DNA of 38,197 nt. Origin: JAAYJR01 sp964540755 (lineage in GTDB: Bacteria > Bacteroidota > Bacteroidia > Bacteroidales > Prolixibacteraceae). Of this stretch, positions 25,389 through 31,590 are shown piece after piece (the first letter of the stretch is position 1; every line of letters starts with the position of its first letter). Made by a program: the position numbers and the translations under genes. The notes beneath the pieces were generated by a model. It did not search any database, was not told the origin of the DNA, and saw only the letters and a program-made list of their open reading frames with translations. The DNA is taken from positions 1 through 38,197 of the forward strand of contig CAZIOB010000093.1 in NCBI GenBank assembly GCA_964540755.1. Reading direction: 5' to 3'.

Positions 25389-27233
25389 TCATTTATTTAA
25401 CATTTTCTCAATTTCTTCTGTAGAAATTATAGTTAAAACTTTCTTTCCTTCGGGAGAATAATTAGGTGTTGAACAGGCAAAAAGATTATCTATTAAATAA
25501 TCTATCTCCTCCTGCTCAAGTTCAGTTCCATAGTTTAGCGCTGAACTTTTGGCGAGGGATATAGCGACCTGCTCTTTTACTTTATTCTTTGCATTCACTG
25601 GTGAATTTTTATATTCTTCCAGTAATTTTTCTACTATCATTTCCGGGGTTGCCATATGCAACTCACCCGGGGTCCCATTGATAACAAAAGTATTTTTGCC
25701 AAATTCACGGATATCAAATCCCAATGAATTCAAATCGCTAAGAATTGTTTTAAGTAACTCTGCATCACCGGGGTCAAGTTCAATTGTCTGGGGAAAAAGT
25801 TGCTGCTGGCTTGGCACGGAATCTGATTTAAGTATCTCCATGAATTTTTCAAAGAAAATCCGCTCATGTGCCCTTTTCTGGTTTATTATCATCAATCCCG
25901 ACTTAACCGGGATAAGGATAAACCTCTGTTTCAATTGCAATGCTTTTTTTCCTGTATATTTTTCCCGGATCAGAAAATCAGGCCGGACCTCGCTGTCGAA
26001 ATTACTCCGGCCGGACTGACGGTTATCTTCTTCAATAATGGAATACAAATCCTGCCAGTTACTAATATCCTCCCTGCCGGAAGATTTAATACCAAAGCTT
26101 TTTGAAGAAATACCCTTCCCCCTTTCAAAAGGATTATATTCCGGATCAACTTTAATCTCAGGGAAAGAAATATCCCCTTTCTTTTTTCCCGGAACAGGAA
26201 TATCTATACTGCCATCCTGATCAAAATCTATTGAAGGCACAACATTATGCCTGCCGAGTGATTCACGGACAGATGCATTGATAACCTGCCAGATAGCCTG
26301 ACCGTTTTCAAATTTAACCTCAGTCTTGGTAGGATGCACATTAATATCAATAGCCGCAGGATCAATATCCAGAAAAAGAAAATAGGACGGGAAGGTATCC
26401 GGAGGAAGCAATTTTTCATATGCCTGTATAACGGCCTTGTGAAAATAGGGACTGCGCATATAGCGTTTATTTACAAAAAAGAACTGTTCGCCCATTGTCT
26501 TCCTGGCAAATTTTGGCAATCCTGTAAATCCGTATATATTGACAATACTTGTTTTCTCATCGACATTTACCAGGTTTTGGTTAATATTTCTGCCAAAAAC
26601 ATCTACAATTCGTTTCCGGTAATTTGACTTTACCAGTTCATAAAGAAGTGAGTTATTATGATATACTGAAAAATGAATATCCGGATTCGGAATCACAACC
26701 CTCTGTATCTCATTAATGATATGCTTCAATTCAGCGGTATTGCTCTTGAGGAACTTACGACGGGCAGGGACATTGAAAAAAAGATTTTTAACTGTAATAG
26801 TAGTTCCTTTGTTACAACCAGCAGGTTCATGGACTTTCAATTCAGATCCTGAAATATTAATAAAGGTGCCTAATTCATCCTGCTCCCTCTTTGTGCGAAT
26901 TTCCACATCTGCTATAGCGGCAATTGATGCCAGGGCTTCTCCCCGGAATCCTAAAGTTCTGATACTGAACAAATCATTGGCATTTAATATTTTAGAAGTA
27001 GCATGCCTCTCAAATGCCATTCGTGCATCAGTTGCGGACATACCACAACCATTGTCGGAAATTTTAATCAGGGTTTTCCCTGCATCTTTTATATGTATAG
27101 TTACTTCATCGGCACCGGCATCAAGCGAATTCTCCACCAGTTCCTTCACAACAGAGGCTGGTCGTTGAATAACTTCACCGGCAGCTATCTGGTTTGCTAC
27201 CGAATCGGGCAATAATTGAATAATATCACTCAC
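25389..27233 (-). CDS. mutL: DNA mismatch repair protein MutL
   Basis: 614-residue mismatch-repair ATPase. The N-terminal GHKL domain (1 to about 330) has ELVENSLDAGA, DNGCGM and TLGFRGEAL. The linker (about 335-415) is followed by the C-terminal dimerisation domain. The position of the endonuclease motif DQHA(x2)E(x4)E reads NQKRAHERIFFE, and no CPHGRP zinc-site motif is seen (SPEGKKV instead), so nicking activity is doubtful. The start codon is GTG at 27233, sharing its G with the TAG stop of the upstream small gene. The start is supported by the family's MSDIIQLLPDSVANQIAAGE-like beginning. Confidence 0.96.
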   Translation of the reverse strand: MSDIIQLLPDSVANQIAAGEVIQRPASVVKELVENSLDAGADEVTIHIKDAGKTLIKISDNGCGMSATDARMAFERHATSKILNANDLFSIRTLGFRGEALASIAAIADVEIRTKREQDELGTFINISGSELKVHEPAGCNKGTTITVKNLFFNVPARRKFLKSNTAELKHIINEIQRVVIPNPDIHFSVYHNNSLLYELVKSNYRKRIVDVFGRNINQNLVNVDEKTSIVNIYGFTGLPKFARKTMGEQFFFVNKRYMRSPYFHKAVIQAYEKLLPPDTFPSYFLFLDIDPAAIDINVHPTKTEVKFENGQAIWQVINASVRESLGRHNVVPSIDFDQDGSIDIPVPGKKKGDISFPEIKVDPEYNPFERGKGISSKSFGIKSSGREDISNWQDLYSIIEEDNRQSGRSNFDSEVRPDFLIREKYTGKKALQLKQRFILIPVKSGLMIINQKRAHERIFFEKFMEILKSDSVPSQQQLFPQTIELDPGDAELLKTILSDLNSLGFDIREFGKNTFVINGTPGELHMATPEMIVEKLLEEYKNSPVNAKNKVKEQVAISLAKSSALNYGTELEQEEIDYLIDNLFACSTPNYSPEGKKVLTIISTEEIEKMLNK

Positions 27234-27544
27234 TAAAACGTAAAATCAGAATAAAAAAACAGGTAAAAAATAAGCGCAAGTATTATAATCAGGATGATCA
27301 GTCGTGTATTGGATGCTTTGCGGGCGCGTTCAGTTGATTTTGAATGCCCCCCCTGTGCCAGTCTGAACTGACCTTTTATATTTGATCTGTACGGCCTGGC
27401 ATCATCATTCTTTTCTTCAGGAATACCCAACTCTTCCCTGATCCTGCGTTCTCTTTCATCCCGTTCCTCCTGCCCCGGATCATAAAACCTGGGAGTGATA
27501 TGAAATTTTTTTGTTCCCGGAAGATAAAAAAACCGTCCAATCAT
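27233..27544 (-). CDS. Small tail-anchored protein upstream of mutL
   Basis: 103 residues from the ATG at 27544; the frame opens at a TTG at 27586, but that would lie ahead of the predicted transcript start. The N-terminus (MIGRFFYLPGTKKFHITPRF) is followed by an Asp/Glu/Arg-rich helix, a basic linker and a C-terminal transmembrane segment (LIILIIILALIFYLFFY). I know of no function. It overlaps mutL by one base and so is likely co-translated with it. Confidence 0.75.
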   Translation of the reverse strand: MIGRFFYLPGTKKFHITPRFYDPGQEERDERERRIREELGIPEEKNDDARPYRSNIKGQFRLAQGGHSKSTERARKASNTRLIILIIILALIFYLFFYSDFTF

Positions 27545-27563
27545 AACTATACAATTATTTTTA

Positions 27564-27571
27564 CAAAGATA
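27564..27571 (-). promoter_or_regulatory. -7 box for the small gene-mutL group
   Basis: Minus-strand TATCTTTG matches TAnnTTTG exactly, about 20 bases before the ATG at 27544. It also argues against the TTG start at 27586. Confidence 0.6.
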
Positions 27572-27794
27572 CTGTTTATTCTGCAAAATTCATGAAAACA
27601 AAAAATTCTGCGAGAGTTCCTTAAAACACAAAGCAGGAGAAATAAAAATTTTCAAAATCGATCTGGAATTATTTGTCTTATGAAAAAATATTATTTACTT
27701 AGCCACGTTAATGTTGAAATTTACAAACATGAATTCATAAATTATTTCTTAATTATTAAGGATCTCCAAATTCAAAAATAACAAAAATTAAAGA

Positions 27795-28385
27795 ATGAAA
27801 CGATTAATAATTATTGCAATTTTATTATTGCCTGCTTCCCTGTTCGCTCAGACGGAGAGGGGTAAATGGCTGTTCTTTTCAGGAACGGACATCACGGCAG
27901 TGTTTGGTACAAACACTATTAAATACGACGGTAATGACATCACCGACATGAAAACATCGTCGTTCGAACTAAAACCAGGTGTTGGTTATTTTATAGCTAA
28001 CAACTTTGCCCTGGGAGTCACTACTCCTTTATCTTTTAAGAAAAACGGATACAGCACTTTCGATGTTAAAGAATCAACTTACGGAGCATCATTGCTGGGA
28101 AGGTATTATTTCGGCAATAGTAATTTCAAACCATTTGTAATTGCCGAAGCCGGTTATCTGGCTTCAAAAAATTATTCTGAGATGGCAGGCTCTCAGTATG
28201 ATGATCTCTTCAACGGACCGGCTTTTGGAGGCGGGATTGGCCTGGCATGTTTTATAAATGAACATATTTCACTGGATATTGAGCTGGGCTATGTTTTTTC
28301 AAGCCTGGTATATAGTGAAGATAAAGAATTAAAAATGAATGTTAACGGATTCGGCATACAAGCCGGGTTCTCAATAATTCCATAA
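27795..28385 (+). CDS. Outer-membrane beta-barrel protein
   Basis: 196 residues with a clear signal peptide (MKRLIIIAILLLPASLFAQ). The mature part alternates amphipathic strands with the pattern typical of small 8-stranded barrels (GVGYFIANNFALGVTTPLSF, ASLLGRYYFG, GGGIGLACFI, and a final GFGIQAGFSIIP ending in a hydrophobic residue). Closest in type to the OmpX/OprF-like outer-membrane beta-barrel domain. It is followed after one base by the FISUMP lipoprotein gene, so the two probably form one transcript. No specific ligand or role is visible. Confidence 0.82.
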   Translation: MKRLIIIAILLLPASLFAQTERGKWLFFSGTDITAVFGTNTIKYDGNDITDMKTSSFELKPGVGYFIANNFALGVTTPLSFKKNGYSTFDVKESTYGASLLGRYYFGNSNFKPFVIAEAGYLASKNYSEMAGSQYDDLFNGPAFGGGIGLACFINEHISLDIELGYVFSSLVYSEDKELKMNVNGFGIQAGFSIIP

Positions 28386-28386
28386 G

Positions 28387-29460
28387 ATGCACAGGTTTTT
28401 GCTTATTTCGGTTATTATAGCCGTATTAATGGCCGGGTGTGTTGAAGATGACCCGCACTCATCCAGGATTCTCGAACTGGGTTTCTCAGTAAAAGAATTA
28501 TATAAAAAAGGAGTGACAGCAAAACAACTTTTCTATGCAGGTGCAAACCTTGAAGAACTGATTGATTCAGATATCCCGCCCGCCGAACTTGATGCTATTG
28601 ATGAAATTTGCCTGCATGATATCATAATGGCAGGAGGAGACCTTGATGAATTAAAAGAATATTTGGTAACTTCCGCGTACAGTCTGGATGAATTAATGGA
28701 TGAGGGACTGGGTATAAGTTTTTTAAAGGAGCTGGGGTATGAAGATGAATTAAAAAGTAAAGATTATCTGGGAATCCTTCAGGATATAGACGGAAATACA
28801 TATGACTGGGTTAAGGTTGGGCAACAGAAATGGATGACTCAAAATTTAAGGGCAACAAGGTACAGCGACGGGATTCAGATAACAAAAGAAATTCCCAACC
28901 AGCGATATATTGAAGCAGAAGATTCTTTAAGCTGCTACCTTGATCCGTGTGACAATAATCCGCTGATCTCGCAGGAATATTGTGACACTGATCCGGGCTT
29001 TGCTTATACCTATACTGCAGCAACCAGGTCTTATATTGTTTCTCCGAACCGGAAGGTACAGGGAATATGCCCCGAGGGATGGCGACTTCCCACCATTAAA
29101 GATGTTGAAGAGTTATTTGAATATACCGAACAATATTATCCGGCAACTAATTCCTCAGCAGGGTTGCGTTCACCGGCATTCTGGCATTCCGGCCACGAAA
29201 CGGGCAATGACTTTTTTGGCTTAAATATCTATCCTAATGCCCAGTATTCATTCACTCTTGTCTCAGGATTTGATTATCTATCCGACGGCTCACCTGAAGG
29301 AGGGGGGATATACTGGACAAGCGATGATAATACTTACATCGATCCCGAATATATATATTACCGTGCAACATACTGGCTGGTTCACGGAGAGGGATATTAC
29401 ATTTCGACAATTGATAAACGTCATGCAATATGTGTGAGATGTATAATGGATGATAATTAA
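28387..29460 (+). CDS. FISUMP-domain lipoprotein with decapeptide repeats
   Basis: 357 residues. A signal peptide ends at the lipobox LMAGC (Cys18). Residues about 28-115 consist of degenerate 10-residue units of the type F-S-V-K-E-L-Y-K-K-G, V-T-A-K-Q-L-F-Y-A-G, A-N-L-E-E-L-I-D-S-D, each with a hydrophobic third position and a turn at the end. Residues about 128-357 are a Fibrobacter succinogenes major paralogous (FISUMP) domain, with DIDGNTYDWVKVGQQKWM and QNLRATRY near its start, CPEGWRLPT, GGIYWTSDD and a final RHAICVRC. These proteins are surface or periplasmic; function unknown. One base after the beta-barrel gene. Confidence 0.85.
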   Translation: MHRFLLISVIIAVLMAGCVEDDPHSSRILELGFSVKELYKKGVTAKQLFYAGANLEELIDSDIPPAELDAIDEICLHDIIMAGGDLDELKEYLVTSAYSLDELMDEGLGISFLKELGYEDELKSKDYLGILQDIDGNTYDWVKVGQQKWMTQNLRATRYSDGIQITKEIPNQRYIEAEDSLSCYLDPCDNNPLISQEYCDTDPGFAYTYTAATRSYIVSPNRKVQGICPEGWRLPTIKDVEELFEYTEQYYPATNSSAGLRSPAFWHSGHETGNDFFGLNIYPNAQYSFTLVSGFDYLSDGSPEGGGIYWTSDDNTYIDPEYIYYRATYWLVHGEGYYISTIDKRHAICVRCIMDDN

Positions 29461-29603
29461 TAAAATTTACTGATATCTTCCACATCACCCCGCTCGAAAA
29501 CCCGCTCAATAACGAAATTTGCTTTGGCATCGTAATCGATTTGCTCAAAGTTCACATCCCAGAAGATGCGCTTGTTGAATACAGGTTTTTGCTTCTCATT
29601 CAT
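29457..29603 (-). pseudogene. Truncated DUF6922-like gene
   Basis: A 48-codon minus-strand frame that begins properly at an ATG and reads KRIFWDVNFEQIDYDAKA then VIERVFERGDVEDISKFY before a TAA overlapping the end of the FISUMP gene by four bases. This is the N-terminal half of the DUF6922 domain, as seen in the intact gene at 29719 (KHIFWSYKNNADLPES, VVQQVITYGEITDFRKL). The rest of the domain, usually about another 40 residues, is missing, so I read it as a remnant cut by a rearrangement next to the FISUMP gene. No AbiEii-like partner follows it. Confidence 0.7.
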
Positions 29604-29692
29604 ACAGCTAAGATAATGAATTCAGGGTAAAGGGGAAACAATTCAGTTATATAGATTACCTAATGAGCCTCCGGTAATTTAAATAAAATCAT

Positions 29693-29700
29693 TAATTTTG
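29693..29700 (+). promoter_or_regulatory. -7 box for the DUF6922-AbiEii pair
   Basis: TAATTTTG matches TAnnTTTG exactly and ends 18 bases before the ATG at 29719. No clear -33 box. Confidence 0.55.
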
Positions 29701-29718
29701 ACAAAACAGGTAAAAAAA

Positions 29719-29961
29719 ATGAATATTGCTCCATTCTCAAAACATATTTTCTGGTCATATAAAAACAATGCAGACTTGCCCGAAAGCTTAGTGGTTCAAC
29801 AAGTGATCACCTATGGAGAAATAACCGATTTTAGAAAACTTGCAGCGCTCCTCCCAAAACAAAACATTATTGATGCAATAGAAAAATGGCAAAACAAAGA
29901 CAAATATGCTAAACACATTCATTTCCTGAAACAAGTCTTTTTATATGAAACGAGCATGTAA
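29719..29961 (+). CDS. DUF6922-like putative antitoxin
   Basis: 80 residues. The core (residues about 8-55: HIFWSYKNNADLPES, VVQQVITYGEITDFRKLAAL) resembles the DUF6922 proteins that commonly sit directly before nucleotidyltransferase AbiEii genes in Bacteroidota, where they are presumed antitoxins. The frame continues upstream to a TTG at 29698 inside the promoter box, so the ATG at 29719 is preferred. The last codons (YETSM and the stop) are contributed by the left end of repeat copy 2, so the natural C-terminus may have been replaced when that element arrived. The role is inferred from the neighbour. Confidence 0.68.
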   Translation: MNIAPFSKHIFWSYKNNADLPESLVVQQVITYGEITDFRKLAALLPKQNIIDAIEKWQNKDKYAKHIHFLKQVFLYETSM

Positions 29962-30042
29962 AATATTTACAGCCATGATGATTATTACAATACATGCGAG
30001 TTCCATACTATACCTTTAAAAACAAACAATTTTAATAGTATG
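29945..30042 (+). repeat. Two-hairpin repeat element, copy 2
   Basis: 98 bp, about 91 percent identical to copy 3 (nine differences, all in loops or inner stem positions). Stem-loop 1 has 7-bp arms GCATGTA (29954-29960) and TACATGC (29991-29997). Stem-loop 2 has 8-bp arms CATACTAT (30004-30011) and ATAGTATG (30035-30042). The last three bases are the abiEii start codon, so it would be paired in the mRNA. Its left end overlaps the end of the DUF6922 gene. It also contains TACCTTTA, a near -7 box, inside stem-loop 2. Confidence 0.85.
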
Positions 30043-30711
30043 AATAATTCAGCTATCAATCTGCAGTTCATGCCACCTCAAACATTATCAGTATTCGAGA
30101 AACTGGGTGAGAGCCGCTTTATAAAAGACTATACACTTGTTGGTGGTACGGCGCTTGCTATGCAATTAGAACATCGCATGTCGGAAGATCTTGATTTCTT
30201 GATTGATGCAGAGAAACTAAATATACAGACCATTAAACGAAATATAGCTAAACTTTTCCCTGACCACAAAATTATCCGACAGGAGGCACCCTGGCAAATC
30301 GACTTTATTATCAATAATGTAAAAGTAACTTTCTTCACGACAGGAGCTGTAGCCATACCTTTTAAAGTAAATCAGCACACAATTCGTTTCAACAATCTTT
30401 CAGTGTGTAAGGCCAAGACCATCGCTACATTAAAAATGGCAAAAATCGCGGAGCGCAATACCATACGCGACTATTACGATTTATATATACTAACAAAATA
30501 TCATTATTCGTTAAAAGAAATAATATTACAAACCAAACAATTAATACCCAATCTATCGCCTATAACCTATACCGAAACACTGATATATACAAAAGATATT
30601 GAAGAAAAATCAATTGACAGTCACTTGATGCCTGCTGAAAACATTACAAAAGAACAAATTGCAGATTTTTTTGTTGAGCAATTGCGTAAAATCAAAGATG
30701 AGATAGACTGA
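30040..30711 (+). CDS. AbiEii/AbiGii-type nucleotidyltransferase, putative toxin
   Basis: 223 residues of the nucleotidyl transferase AbiEii family (MNT superfamily). The active-site pattern is visible: GGTALA (about 36-41) followed by EHRMSEDLDFLID, with the two aspartates of the metal site, then IDFIINNVKVTFF as a further strand. In AbiE systems the type IV toxin modifies tRNA and causes abortive phage infection; whether this short relative does so is unknown. Its ATG is the end of repeat copy 2. With the DUF6922 gene before it, this looks like a toxin-antitoxin or phage-defence pair. Confidence 0.85.
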   Translation: MNNSAINLQFMPPQTLSVFEKLGESRFIKDYTLVGGTALAMQLEHRMSEDLDFLIDAEKLNIQTIKRNIAKLFPDHKIIRQEAPWQIDFIINNVKVTFFTTGAVAIPFKVNQHTIRFNNLSVCKAKTIATLKMAKIAERNTIRDYYDLYILTKYHYSLKEIILQTKQLIPNLSPITYTETLIYTKDIEEKSIDSHLMPAENITKEQIADFFVEQLRKIKDEID

Positions 30712-31230
30712 CATATGGTTAAACGCCTGCCTTCCTGCCGCCAGTTTCCGGCTTATCTGATAATCCTAATTAGAAAAATTTATTCTGCTTCCAATACAAT
30801 TTTTATTGTTGCCAATGAAAAAACTTATAGGCCTGCTATATGGATTGTTGTATGACAGTCCACGATTGCGCGTTGCAATATCACTTTATTATGATAACAC
30901 ATAGGGCATTGCCAGCTGAAAATGAGATTGTTACCAAAGTGTTATATAATAGGATGTTGATCATCAAAGGGTGTGAGTTTCGTTACCCGGATTTCATTTT
31001 ACGCAATTTTGTTTTTAAGAAAAAATCGATTTTTTATATTTAAACTGAAAAAATAGTTGCACAACTGAAAAATCAGTTGTATATTTGTTGTAACATTTGA
31101 AAATTTGGTGCGCTCTAAAAAATAAAAGTATAAAAATGAAACGAGCATGTAAAATATTTACACCAAAGGTGGTGATTAAAATACATGCGAGTTCCATACT
31201 ATACCTTTAAAAATATACAATTTTAATAGT
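30712..31230. other. Gap between abiEii and blaI
   Basis: About 520 bases. The right half holds the blaI promoter with operators and repeat copy 3, listed separately. The left half (30712-31020) has no convincing gene. A 29-codon frame at 30817 starts with MKKLIGLLYGLLYDS but has no support, and the first 40 bases are locally GC-rich. It may be decayed accessory DNA. Confidence 0.5.
31043..31087 (+). promoter_or_regulatory. blaI promoter with two BlaI-type operators
   Basis: -33 TTG (31057-31059), a 20-bp spacer and -7 TATATTTG (31080-31087). The spacer is the palindrome ACAACTGAAAAATCAGTTGT (31061-31080; 8-bp arms, four A between), so a bound repressor would block RNA polymerase completely. 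A weaker half-conserved dyad with arms AACT (31043-31046) and AGTT (31055-31058) is centred exactly 20 bp, about two helical turns, upstream. This fits self-repression of blaI-M56 by BlaI. The transcript should start near 31094, so repeat copy 3 becomes a leader. Confidence 0.85.
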
Positions 31231-31233
31231 ATG
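31136..31233 (+). repeat. Two-hairpin repeat element, copy 3 (blaI leader)
   Basis: 98 bp. Stem-loop 1: GCATGTA (31145-31151) with TACATGC (31182-31188), then inner pairs TTTA/TAAA and CACC/GGTG. Stem-loop 2: CATACTAT (31195-31202) with ATAGTATG (31226-31233), plus inner TTAAAA/TTTTAA. The blaI start codon is the last three bases. It lies wholly inside the predicted 5' leader of blaI. It contains a 24-codon frame (MKRACKIFT, six variable residues, IHASSILYL, stop), also open in copy 2 but closed in copy 1. Confidence 0.85.
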
Positions 31234-31590
31234 AAAAAACTTACCCGAAAAGAAGAAGAGGTAATGAAAATCCTCTGGGACCTCGAAAAAGCATTTGTAA
31301 AAGACATAATTGCACAATACCCTGATCCCAAACCCCATTACAACACCATCTCATCACTGGTGCGGTTACTTCAGGAAAAAGGGATAGTTGGATACAAACA
31401 GTACGGGAACACATACGAATATTTCCCGCTGATCTCGAAAGAGGATTATCGCCGTCCTTTCATGAAGCAGGTTGTAAAGGACTACTTCGATAATTCCTAT
31501 AAAAATGCTGTAGCGTTTTTTGTTAAAGAAAAAGGTTTATCAAAAGAAGAACTGGAAGAGCTGATTAAAATGATAAAAGAAAAGGACTGA
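31231..31590 (+). CDS. blaI: BlaI/MecI/CopY-family repressor
   Basis: 119-residue winged-helix repressor (LTRKEEEVMKILWDLEKAFV, then PHYNTISSLVRLLQEKGIVGY as the recognition region) with a C-terminal helical dimerisation part. In the family, the repressor is cleaved after its membrane M56 partner senses a signal. Here the gene overlaps the M56 gene by one base (TGATG), the usual pairing. Palindromic operators in its own promoter suggest autoregulation. No beta-lactamase gene is present, so antibiotic sensing is not implied. The start codon is supplied by repeat copy 3. Confidence 0.93.
   Translation: MKKLTRKEEEVMKILWDLEKAFVKDIIAQYPDPKPHYNTISSLVRLLQEKGIVGYKQYGNTYEYFPLISKEDYRRPFMKQVVKDYFDNSYKNAVAFFVKEKGLSKEELEELIKMIKEKD

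Noticed and set aside
30817..30906. 29-codon frame starting MKKLIGLLYGLLYDS between abiEii and blaI.
   Set aside because: No promoter, no family resemblance and no coupling to a neighbour; treated as chance in a decayed region.
30840..31043. 67-codon frame overlapping the same region.
   Set aside because: Unlikely composition (Cys- and aromatic-rich, no domain) and it runs into the blaI operator region.
29945..31233. Possibility that the repeats are integron attC sites, CRISPR repeats or REP sequences.
   Set aside because: No GTTRRRY/RYYYAAC boxes, no regular spacing with unique spacers, and no REP-type GTAG or GC-rich palindrome; the length and the start-codon position fit none of these.
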